Made by a program: the position numbers and the translations under genes. Under the pieces are notes generated by a model. That model was not told the origin of the DNA. It did no database searches and saw only the letters and a list, made by a program, of their open reading frames with translations. Below, piece by piece: positions 1 to 7,781 of a stretch of DNA of 64,000 bases. The stretch comes from Akkermansiaceae bacterium (lineage in GTDB: Bacteria > Verrucomicrobiota > Verrucomicrobiia > Verrucomicrobiales > Akkermansiaceae): contig JACKQB010000007.1 of NCBI GenBank assembly GCA_024233115.1, positions 232,494 through 296,493 of the forward strand, written 5' to 3'. Numbering within the stretch: position 1 is the stretch's first letter; each line of letters opens with the position of its first letter.

Positions 1-1043
1 TCCGTTTCCTCAATCGATTCCAGGAAATCCTCATCCCCGGGGACGGATCTGATGGGTTCGACGGGATTGAGTTTATCCTCTGGCAGCGCACTGACGAGTG
101 TGACACTGAGACTGTCCCCCATGGCGGGATCGACAGCGGCGCCAAACAAGACATGGGCACTGGCCGGCACATACTTGCCAAGTCCCCGCATCAGTAATTC
201 GACTTCGTAAAGGGTAAGGCTTTCTCCACCGCACACGTGCACTAACACCGTGGTGGCATCTTTCAACAAACTTCCCTTGTCGAGTAGCGGGCTGGTAAGG
301 GCATTTTCGAGCGCAAGCTTGGAGCGACTCTCCCCATCGGCAATACCAGAGCCAAAGAGACAGCGGGAGCGGGTGGTGCGCAGAGCGGCCATCAGGTCAT
401 CAAGACCGACGTTGATCAAGCCCGGGCGGACGACGAGTCGGGTTACCGCCTTGATCGACTCCGAGATCATCCGGTCGGCGGCGGCAAAGGCTTCGTGAAT
501 CCCCTGTTTGGCGAGGACCAGTTCGCCCATACGGCCGTTGTCGAAGGTGACCAGGGCATTGGCGAGCACAGCGAGTTCATTGAGTGCCGTTTCCGCCTGG
601 TCGCGTCGGCGTTGCCCTTCGAACCCGAAGGGCATGGTGGCAAAAACAACGACGAAGGCACCTTCCTCGCGGGCGATGCGGGTAATGAGGGGGGCGGCCC
701 CCGAGCCGGTGCCACCGCCCAGGCCGACACAGATGAAAACCATTTTCCGCCCCCGCAGGGCGTCGCGGATCTCAAGCTCCGATTCCTGGACGGCCTTCAG
801 ACCGAGTTCAGGATCGCCACCGGCGCCGAGACCCTTGGTGAGATTTTTACCGATCTGGATTTTCTCCCCGGCCACCGAGCTGGAGAGGGTGCGCATGTCG
901 GTATTGACGCAGAGCATTTCCGCGCCCGTCATGCCGTCGAGGGCCGCCCGGTCGAGCATATTGGCACCGGCACCTCCCAGGCCGATGATTTTGACAGAGG
1001 ATTCAGGGATGGTCTGTTGCGGATCGCGTTCGTAGGAAATCAT
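1..1043 (-). CDS. ftsZ: Cell division protein FtsZ, 3' end outside the window
   Basis: This is the tubulin-like GTPase that polymerises into the division ring. Reading down from the ATG at 1043 gives MISYERDPQQ followed by a Rossmann start (KIIGLGGAGANML), the tubulin signature GGGTGSGAAP at about residues 109-118, and the MPFGFEGQRR and GSGIADGESR segments typical of the family. About 347 residues are visible and no stop occurs before the window edge, so the C-terminal tail that binds FtsA or ZipA is not seen. The T7 loop reads PGLINVGLDD (about residue 207): the first of the two usual aspartates (NVDFAD in E. coli) is a glycine here, while the second is kept. The family call is certain from the motifs. 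Whether this is the main FtsZ or a divergent paralogue cannot be told from the fragment. Confidence 0.95.
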   Translation of the reverse strand, partial: MISYERDPQQTIPESSVKIIGLGGAGANMLDRAALDGMTGAEMLCVNTDMRTLSSSVAGEKIQIGKNLTKGLGAGGDPELGLKAVQESELEIRDALRGRKMVFICVGLGGGTGSGAAPLITRIAREEGAFVVVFATMPFGFEGQRRRDQAETALNELAVLANALVTFDNGRMGELVLAKQGIHEAFAAADRMISESIKAVTRLVVRPGLINVGLDDLMAALRTTRSRCLFGSGIADGESRSKLALENALTSPLLDKGSLLKDATTVLVHVCGGESLTLYEVELLMRGLGKYVPASAHVLFGAAVDPAMGDSLSVTLVSALPEDKLNPVEPIRSVPGDEDFLESIEET

Positions 1044-1324
1044 TTTTCGAGGGACAGGATTGAGGGGAAATTGATGAGGGCGTTTGGCAGACGTGCAGAT
1101 GCCATTAGTTAAGAAGTGTTTACCAAAAAGAGCGACTGGTGGCGAGGAAAGAATCCGTCCATCTGCCGGATCGCTTTGCCAGTGCTCCGAACGTACCCAT
1201 TTTAAGCTTGCTCCAGCAAATACAACACGATAATTGTCGTGATAAGCTATCGGTGGATTTTCCATCCATATTCCCCTGCCCTACCCATGGGCGACAAACG
1301 AAACCACCCATAACCTAAAAAACC

Positions 1325-1966
1325 ATGCACAAACCATTATTCATCAGCGTGTTCGCCTCGGCTGCGGTTTCAACAGCTAGTCTCCAGGCCATCGTCCTTG
1401 CCCCGCTGTCCGGCGCTACGGGAGGAGCTCCGTATTCACCCACCTATCAGGAAAGTCCGGGCTTTGTTTTAAACGACCCCTTTGCCTATGACCCGAATGC
1501 GCCAGCCGGGTCGGTCAATCCGGTCCAGACTGACTTCCCATACCACGATCAATTCCTGACCCAGAACTCAGATGCTGAGAATTACTGGATGGCAGCTGTC
1601 GCCATTCCATCGGGGCAGGCCCTCGTCTTTCTCGATGTGTGGGGAAGGAATGACTACGCCGGGGCTGAACAATCCCGCCACCAGGACCTCATCATTACCC
1701 TCAGTGACGGGGTGAATTCCTGGTCGAGTTTGGAATGGGACGGTGTAACTCCGTCGCCGACCAGCTTTGGTCGCTTTGACTTCACCACCGCAGGTGTGAC
1801 CCATAATTTGCTCGAGAATGCCACCAGCATCCGCATTGACCATGTTGCGTTGAACAATGATTACCTCATGCTGGCCGAGGTTCGAGCAGGTGCCGTCCCG
1901 GAGCCATCCTCCACCGCCCTGCTGGGTCTCGGATGCCTTGCGCTCATGCTTCGCCGCAGGAAATAA
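1325..1966 (+). CDS. PEP-CTERM sorted exported protein
   Basis: This 213-residue protein has an N-terminal signal peptide (MHKPLFISVFASAAVSTASLQA) and a C-terminal sorting tail: VPEPSS, a hydrophobic helix (TALLGLGCLALML) and a final RRRK. Proteins with this tail are recognised by an exosortase, cleaved and passed to the cell envelope or extracellular matrix. The middle part is beta-rich with no motif I recognise, so the function is unknown. It stands alone between the divergent ftsZ gene and the convergent gene at 2005-2652. The tail almost matches those at 37427, 51279 and 62987, which points to one exosortase system encoded elsewhere. Confidence 0.9.
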   Translation: MHKPLFISVFASAAVSTASLQAIVLAPLSGATGGAPYSPTYQESPGFVLNDPFAYDPNAPAGSVNPVQTDFPYHDQFLTQNSDAENYWMAAVAIPSGQALVFLDVWGRNDYAGAEQSRHQDLIITLSDGVNSWSSLEWDGVTPSPTSFGRFDFTTAGVTHNLLENATSIRIDHVALNNDYLMLAEVRAGAVPEPSSTALLGLGCLALMLRRRK

Positions 1967-2004
1967 CCAGGGCTTTATCCGTCGGATTGCAAAAGGCTGG
2001 ATTT

Positions 2005-2652
2005 TTACATCAAACGCGAGAGCAGACCTGGGACGATTCCGTGCCATGCCCAGGCGCGGGTGGCAGCCACGACGGCCTCCTCGTCACTGAGTCTCGGCAG
2101 GGTGCGTTTTTTCTCCAAAACCACGGTCGCCAGGGTGGCTGCCTGGAGTTCGGTGGTCAGGGTAAGTGCCTGGGCGCAGGCGGCGAGACCGAGGGAGCCC
2201 ATGACGACCCCGAGTGCCCACAGGGGGGGAAGCTTGGCGACCGCCAGACCGAAGACGCAGACGATGACGGTAAAAATAGGGAACACATGCCCGAACCGGA
2301 GTGCCCAGCGGCGTCGGCCCAGAGCCTTCGGGTCGCGCAGGGATGTGAGATAGAGGCCTACCCGGAGGGCGACCAGGCCGTGGTCAGCAGCGGATGATCC
2401 GGCGGCGGGGTTTGCGGGAAGGCTCAGCCAGTGTTCGCCTGTGACGGCGGCACCGGCCCAGGCCCGTTTGGTGGTTTTGATCTCAACCTGCTGGTGGCCC
2501 ATGGAATCCAACATCTTACGCGCCAACGTCTCCCCCTTGCTATTGAGCCGGGTCTTCCTGGAGACAGTGAGTACGCGGTCGGCATTGAGCTTACGCAAAA
2601 TCAAAGCAGCCAGAAGCGGCAGCAGAGATAACAAGATCAGGAGTCGGTGCAT
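2005..2652 (-). CDS. YugP-like membrane protein lacking the zinc-binding motif
   Basis: The 215-residue protein starts with one hydrophobic segment and has two more around residues 120-165. The order of segments resembles the YugP family of membrane zinc peptidases (PF04298): a 'G..LA..ML...G...V' region after helix 1, then the position where the family has HEVGHA, then two helices and a 'LTTELQAA' stretch that parallels the family's 'LPVEFNA'. Here the peptidase motif is replaced by DHGLVALRVG, so neither HExxH nor the usual zinc ligands are present. I infer a catalytically inactive homologue, perhaps structural or regulatory. It lies just downstream of the large TPR gene (2698-5547), on the same strand with a 45-base gap, so the two are probably co-transcribed. 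The family call is moderate. Confidence 0.55.
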   Translation of the reverse strand: MHRLLILLSLLPLLAALILRKLNADRVLTVSRKTRLNSKGETLARKMLDSMGHQQVEIKTTKRAWAGAAVTGEHWLSLPANPAAGSSAADHGLVALRVGLYLTSLRDPKALGRRRWALRFGHVFPIFTVIVCVFGLAVAKLPPLWALGVVMGSLGLAACAQALTLTTELQAATLATVVLEKKRTLPRLSDEEAVVAATRAWAWHGIVPGLLSRLM

Positions 2653-2697
2653 GTAGACGGGTGTCAGGGAGCGGGGGTCAGGGGGCGGGCTTGGAGT

Positions 2698-5547
2698 TTA
2701 ACGAGGCAGCGGGTCGTTTTCAAAGCGCTCGAGTTGTTTGTGGAGCTGTTTGTAGTTCGCCATCACCTGGCTTTCATCGCGGGGATTGCCTTGGGCGTTG
2801 GCGACACTGCCGGCAACGGCTTTCTTGGACCATTCGACCGCCTTTTTCCGATCGCCTTTGGCAAACCACACCTCGGCCATGGTGTCGAGATAGGCGCCCT
2901 GGGTGGGTCGGGATTTCAGGGCCTCCCTGGCATGCTCCTCCGCAGCGGCCAGATTTCTAACTGCCCTGGCAGCAAGCCATGCGGCCGTGTTGTGGGAGTT
3001 ATGCGCTTTCGGGAAGCGCCGGCAAGCGGCCTCCACATGGCGGTAGCTATCCTCGAACCACTGATCGTAGGCTTTACCGATGTTCTCTTTTCTCAGTATC
3101 GGGAAAAACTCATCCGCCAGCGAGCCGTCACCCGGGATCAATTGGCGGGCGGCATTGAGATGATCCAAGGCGATCGACTTCCGACCGTTTTTCAACAGAT
3201 CCATCCCCTTGCAGAAGTCAGCGTAAAAGCGGGAGCGGAGGATCGACTGCACCGAGCTCCCCGTCCGGCCGCGCATCATGAGCTGGGTGGATGTCTCACC
3301 GATGGCCGAGGCCAGTTTCCACTGATGATTGCGATAGAGGACCTGCCCGTAGTGGGCAAGATAGACAATGGCTCGGTCGAACTCCGAATCAGAAAGGTCT
3401 GCTAGAGTTGCGGCGTGAAGCCAAAGCTCCGTGGCCTTGTCCTCGACTCCCGCTTCGTAGAGCTCCCAGCCGAGGCGATTGAGAATAGCTGCATTGCCCA
3501 TGCTGAGAAGCAGGACCCGGTCATATACCTTGCCCGCCTCCTTGGCGCGATCCAGTTTGCTTAATGCGATGTACCACTTGGTGAGATTGATAACATCGCT
3601 TGGATTTTTTTTCGCGATGTCCGCCAAACCGGGTTCGATGGTTTTCCATCGGAGCAGGGCAGCGTCGAGAAAGGTCTTGCTGTGGACCCACCGGTCATTG
3701 GCTTTTGCCAGGCCGTCGGCCATGCGTGATGCCAACGCCAGATCGTTACGTTTGATACTGAACGAAAACAGTGCCATCAACCGCTCCTCCTTGACCTCCG
3801 GAGCCTCAGCCGCAACATCATCTATCAAGGCCTTGTGAAGCTTGTCCGTTTTATTGTCGGGGTCCGCAAGCAACCCGGACAAGAGAGCCAGCTCGTTGAG
3901 GGCTTTGCCAATGTCCTGGTTATTCCGTTTTTTGAGATGGGCCCAGATGTGGTTCAGTGATTTGGACGGCATCTGTTTCAGTAGTTTTTTTACCGCCAGG
4001 TCGGCTTCGCCATCCTCATTGCCGCGCTGCTCGATAAAGTGGACCGCCTCCGCCCCGAGGCCGTAGATGGCCATACTGGAAACCAGGTCAAACCAACCAT
4101 CCGAGCCATCGGCTTCAAGCGCGCTCATCATGGGTGTTAGAACAGCAATCGCGTGCTGGCCTTCACCGTGCGAAACCAGGAAACTCGCCAGCAGGATCAG
4201 CTGGTGATAGAGCCGGTCATCCTCTTCCTCAATCGCGTTGGCTGTAAACTTCTTCACCCAGTCCGTGTAGGGCGGCTTGGCGTCCCGGGGGATACCAAGC
4301 ACTTGTAAACAGAGCTCGGGCGATTCAATGGAATCAAAATACTCGAATGCGGCCTCGACGTCCTGACGAAGCAGAAGGTCAACGGCCTCTTTACGAAATC
4401 CGTTAGCTGCTAGACAGATGGCAGTGCGGGCTGTGGAGTCTTCGTCTTGAGCCAGCCGGGCCAGTTCACGGGCAATGAGGGCAGCCTCCTTCCCTTTTCC
4501 CTCGAGCCGACTGAGCTGGATCCGGCAGCCCATGCTGTAGACCACGTCAAGGTCCGGCTGTTCGTCATAGCGGCGTAGCCACGGCACGGCATTGCCATCT
4601 AACACACGCAATGCATCAGCCAGCTTCTGCTCGCCGGCTTTTTCCGCTTCGCGGATGGCGGCGGGGATATTGCCACCGGCCCGATGGAGTGACATCCTCC
4701 ACCGGGCACCCTTTTTGCCTGGCAGATTGGCCGCCTTTTTCAGTTGTTCATCAAGCTGGCCTCGTCGGGCATGGAACCAAGCCCGCATCAGCAGGGACTG
4801 GGCATCGTCGGCTGTGAGTTCAAGGATTTCACCGGCAAGGGCGAAGTCTCCCCGGGCAAGGGCTTCACGGGTGGCTTGTCCCGCTGTCCGTTTTACGATG
4901 TCGGCCATCTGGTCTCTTACCTCCGGGTCCTTTTCCAACAGAGCCAGATGCAGAACCTGCTTCCACTGCCCCAACTCAAGGAGTTTGCGGAGGATCACCA
5001 ACTTCATCTCGCCGTCACCTCGCGAGAACTTGACCACGAGCGCCTTAACCTCATCGGGGCTGTCAAAAAGCACCCCGGCGGAGATATAGAGCACCAATTC
5101 ACCGGCGCGATCGGCGGCTTCGGGGTCATTGCCTGCCTCCGCCTGACGAAGGGCGGGCAGGGCCGCGGTCCCAGCTCGCCAGAGCTGCTCCATGGCTTTT
5201 TCCCTTGCGAGGTAGGATTCGTCACTGAGCTGGGTGACCAAGGCTGCCACGTTTTCCGCGGTGGCTGGTTCTTGCTCGGCGGCAGATACAGCCGTGGATA
5301 AGGCTGTCCCGGTGAATAAGAGGTGAAGAATACCGGCAAAAACACCCGCCCATAACGCCTTCAGCGCAGAGCATGCAGCGGAGTTACCAGCGACGGGACA
5401 CCGTGGGGATTGCACCGGTGACGCTACGATGGGGGGGCACAAAATGAATTTCATATCTTTCACATGCTTTTTTACGTCTGGACTTGCAATGATATTAGGA
5501 GAAAAGGGATGCATTGGCACTCGTTTAATGGTCGGGATTTTATTCAC
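2698..5547 (-). CDS. Large exported TPR/HEAT-repeat protein
   Basis: The reading frame allows 949 residues. A hydrophobic segment (ALWAGVFAGILHLLFTGTALS, residues about 66-88) looks like a signal peptide or anchor, so the true start is probably Met33 (base 5451) or near it rather than Met1. After it comes a HEAT-like region (LVTQLSDESYLAREKAMEQLW) and then many tetratricopeptide-like helix pairs to the end, including a clear TPR near the C-terminus (AAEEHAREALKSRPTQGAYLDTM, split over residues about 870-895). No catalytic motif is visible. Such proteins usually act as periplasmic or membrane-bound protein-protein scaffolds. The first codons overlap the stop of the upstream lipase-like gene by 8 bases, which suggests an operon 6565 to 2005. 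The function is unknown. Confidence 0.8.
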   Translation of the reverse strand: MNKIPTIKRVPMHPFSPNIIASPDVKKHVKDMKFILCPPIVASPVQSPRCPVAGNSAACSALKALWAGVFAGILHLLFTGTALSTAVSAAEQEPATAENVAALVTQLSDESYLAREKAMEQLWRAGTAALPALRQAEAGNDPEAADRAGELVLYISAGVLFDSPDEVKALVVKFSRGDGEMKLVILRKLLELGQWKQVLHLALLEKDPEVRDQMADIVKRTAGQATREALARGDFALAGEILELTADDAQSLLMRAWFHARRGQLDEQLKKAANLPGKKGARWRMSLHRAGGNIPAAIREAEKAGEQKLADALRVLDGNAVPWLRRYDEQPDLDVVYSMGCRIQLSRLEGKGKEAALIARELARLAQDEDSTARTAICLAANGFRKEAVDLLLRQDVEAAFEYFDSIESPELCLQVLGIPRDAKPPYTDWVKKFTANAIEEEDDRLYHQLILLASFLVSHGEGQHAIAVLTPMMSALEADGSDGWFDLVSSMAIYGLGAEAVHFIEQRGNEDGEADLAVKKLLKQMPSKSLNHIWAHLKKRNNQDIGKALNELALLSGLLADPDNKTDKLHKALIDDVAAEAPEVKEERLMALFSFSIKRNDLALASRMADGLAKANDRWVHSKTFLDAALLRWKTIEPGLADIAKKNPSDVINLTKWYIALSKLDRAKEAGKVYDRVLLLSMGNAAILNRLGWELYEAGVEDKATELWLHAATLADLSDSEFDRAIVYLAHYGQVLYRNHQWKLASAIGETSTQLMMRGRTGSSVQSILRSRFYADFCKGMDLLKNGRKSIALDHLNAARQLIPGDGSLADEFFPILRKENIGKAYDQWFEDSYRHVEAACRRFPKAHNSHNTAAWLAARAVRNLAAAEEHAREALKSRPTQGAYLDTMAEVWFAKGDRKKAVEWSKKAVAGSVANAQGNPRDESQVMANYKQLHKQLERFENDPLPR

Positions 5548-6565
5548 TTGCGGGATGCTTCACCTGCCAGGCCTGCTTGAGCCATTGGGATACGTCCTTG
5601 AAAATCTTGTCGCGGTCATGGTCATACATCAGCAGGTGGTATGAACCGGGGTAGTATTTTTTTGTTTTCCTGGTGGTGGTGGGAAAGTGATCAAAGAAGT
5701 CATTGACGTCCTTTTCCTGGGTAAAAATGTCTTTGCCTCCGTGCAGGACGAGGATGGGGCATTTCACGAGGGATGCCCTGTGGTCCATCTTTGCCGCCAT
5801 GTCTCCCAGCACCAGCAAGAGCCGCAATGTGTAGCGAGGGATGTACCACGGGTTTTTCGCTGCTTGCTGCTCGTGGATATCATCCTCGGTCACCACCGCT
5901 TTCCGACCTTCGGAAAGCGTTTCCAGAGAGACGCGAAGCTTGGGCAACAACAAGGAGGAGATGCGCACAGCAAGCAATTTCCAGAAGGGCAGTTTCGCTT
6001 CCACTTCGACAATGGGGGAGGCAATGACCATGGCATCCGGCTGCTGCTCGCCGGTCGGGGTATTGCTGTAGGCATGCATTACGATCAAGGAGCCCATACT
6101 CTCGCCAAACCAGACAATTTTCGAGTTTGGATGGGCCTTACGGACAAGCCGGGTAAAGGTGTAAAGGTCTTTGTACCACTCCCTGGCCTGGTGGATGTCC
6201 CCCCTTCTGAACACTTTTTCATCCATTCCCTGCCCCCTGGTTTCCGCAGCGTAAAGGGCTACGTCGTCGTGCTGTTTGAGCAGTTGTTTTGCCATGTTCT
6301 CGTAATCCCCGGAATGGCCGGATATGCCGTGGACCCCGACGATCACTACGGCGGGGTCCTTGCCTGGTGCCGAGGTCGGCAGCCACTTGCGATAGCCAAA
6401 TGTATCACCATCGTAAGAGATATAATGTTTGTCGGCGAAGCGCGGTAGTCCTTTCACTTTGTGGGTCAAGTTAAGTCGGGTAGAGCATGATAACACCAGC
6501 ACAAGCGAGATCGCGACCATGACGAATCGCAACGGTTTACACGGTCTGGAAAAAGGATCGGTCAT
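5540..6565 (-). CDS. Alpha/beta-hydrolase lipoprotein (monoacylglycerol-lipase-like)
   Basis: I chose the ATG at 6565 because it gives a lipoprotein signal peptide (MTDPFSRPCKPLRFVMVAIS then LVLVLSC), with the lipobox cysteine about residue 27. The open frame itself extends upstream to 6655. The mature part is an alpha/beta hydrolase of the Hydrolase_4 group: an oxyanion-hole region (GVHGISGHSGDY), the nucleophile elbow GESMG with the catalytic serine, a late aspartate in LHGGKDIF, and a final histidine in GSYHLL. Serine, aspartate and histidine are therefore all in place. Relatives cleave monoacylglycerols or lysophospholipids, so a membrane-anchored lipase or esterase is likely. The substrate is not known. 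It overlaps the following TPR gene by 8 bases. Confidence 0.85.
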   Translation of the reverse strand: MTDPFSRPCKPLRFVMVAISLVLVLSCSTRLNLTHKVKGLPRFADKHYISYDGDTFGYRKWLPTSAPGKDPAVVIVGVHGISGHSGDYENMAKQLLKQHDDVALYAAETRGQGMDEKVFRRGDIHQAREWYKDLYTFTRLVRKAHPNSKIVWFGESMGSLIVMHAYSNTPTGEQQPDAMVIASPIVEVEAKLPFWKLLAVRISSLLLPKLRVSLETLSEGRKAVVTEDDIHEQQAAKNPWYIPRYTLRLLLVLGDMAAKMDHRASLVKCPILVLHGGKDIFTQEKDVNDFFDHFPTTTRKTKKYYPGSYHLLMYDHDRDKIFKDVSQWLKQAWQVKHPASE

Positions 6566-6675
6566 CAAGCTCTGGCGAACATGATCGCAAAGAGGATGAA
6601 TTGCAAGCGTCCATGATCCGGATGTCGGCAAGGAGATTGCTTGATTAATCCTCACCGGGGTGCTTTTCTCTCCCC

Positions 6676-7050
6676 GTGCTACAAATAGTTTTCAACGAAA
6701 TCAGTGCTGCGGAGATCTCACGCCTGGACACCCTTGAGCAGTTGGAGCTGCTCGATGCCTTCAAGGTCACCGAATCCGACCTTGTTGACATGGATGATGC
6801 GCAGTCTGAAAAAAGCTTCGGTAAGATGATCCGTGACGGGAAAACGCTCTATCGTTTCCGGACCGATGACTACCGGATCTATTTTGAGGTGGCCGAGCAT
6901 TCGGTCATCGTCCACCGTGTCCTCAATAAAAACACGTTTTCGGATTTTCTGTTTCGATCCAAGATGCCCGTCTCGGAGGATGAACAACTGGCGGAATCCA
7001 AATATTTCTGGAAACTCATTGATGAAGGCAGGAACGCGCGCCGGATGTGA
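6676..7050 (+). CDS. RelE/ParE-superfamily small protein, no antitoxin seen
   Basis: The 124-residue product begins at a GTG codon (6676); no ATG fits the conserved region. The core 'KTLYRFRTDDYRIYFEV ... VIVHRVLNKNTF' has the strand pattern of RelE/ParE toxins, where this hairpin carries basic residues that meet the ribosome or gyrase. The C-terminal 30 residues extend beyond the usual toxin fold. No small partner gene of the RelB, ParD or HTH type lies upstream (divergent lipase gene) or directly downstream (TPR membrane protein). It may therefore be a domesticated or solitary member rather than an active toxin-antitoxin unit. Assignment is from the motif only. Confidence 0.65.
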   Translation: MLQIVFNEISAAEISRLDTLEQLELLDAFKVTESDLVDMDDAQSEKSFGKMIRDGKTLYRFRTDDYRIYFEVAEHSVIVHRVLNKNTFSDFLFRSKMPVSEDEQLAESKYFWKLIDEGRNARRM

Positions 7051-7137
7051 TCCTGGAATACGCCGGCTCCAGGGGGGGACAGTTCGTGATTTTATGACTT
7101 TCAGTGGCTCTCGGGTCATGCTAAAAGTAACAGCATC

Positions 7138-7734
7138 ATGACTAAGTGGATTGTGCATTCTGTTATCTTTCTTGCGGTTGCAGGTATTTTGTTTGCCGTG
7201 TTTACCAATAACGAGGCAGATCCGGATGCCAATGCCGTGGCCCAGCTTCCTGCCCTTCTTTTAGCCGGTATTTACTTGGGGGTCCTCTTTGTGATTTACG
7301 TCCTTCCCGCCGTTACCCACAAGGCAACCAGCGCGGTTCTTGATTCGAACGAGCTGGTCGAGACCGACCCCCTACACGGTGCCCGCGCTGCCTACGCCCG
7401 GGGCGATTACGAAGAAGCGATTGAAGTTTACCGCAGTGTCGCCGACGATGATCCTTACAATCGACTCCCATGGGTGGAAATTGCCAAAATCCAGCACGAC
7501 AACCTCGAGGAGCCGGCGACAGCGCTCAACACACTACGGACGGCCTTGGAAAGCCACGAATGGCCGGTCAACGACGCCGCCTATTTCATGGGCCGCCTTG
7601 CAGAAATCTATCTTGATGATATGGACGACCGTGACTCCTGCGTCACGATTCTCAACCAGATGATCGAGCTGTTCCCTGAAACCCGGCACGCAGCCAATGC
7701 CACGCACAGACTCAGGGAAATGGGTGAAATGTAG
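7138..7734 (+). CDS. Membrane-anchored TPR protein
   Basis: The 198-residue protein has two transmembrane helices (WIVHSVIFLAVAGILFAVF, residues 4-22, and LPALLLAGIYLGVLFVIYVL, about 37-56). A soluble part with tetratricopeptide-like repeats follows (ARAAYARGDYEEAIEVYRSV, about residues 81-100, and further helices to the C-terminus ending in a TolA/YbgF-like 'ETRHAANATHRLREM'). It sits 47 bases before comEC on the same strand, but a functional link is not shown. No enzyme motif is visible. I read it as an inner-membrane scaffold or assembly factor of unknown partner. Confidence 0.8.
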   Translation: MTKWIVHSVIFLAVAGILFAVFTNNEADPDANAVAQLPALLLAGIYLGVLFVIYVLPAVTHKATSAVLDSNELVETDPLHGARAAYARGDYEEAIEVYRSVADDDPYNRLPWVEIAKIQHDNLEEPATALNTLRTALESHEWPVNDAAYFMGRLAEIYLDDMDDRDSCVTILNQMIELFPETRHAANATHRLREMGEM

Positions 7735-7781
7735 TCGAGTCCGCACAATATCAGGGACGCGTGAAGGGGTAAAAGATATCC

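Noticed and set aside
495..1112. Long plus-strand open frames opposite ftsZ
   Set aside because: They are shadows of the minus-strand ftsZ gene and show no protein-like motif.
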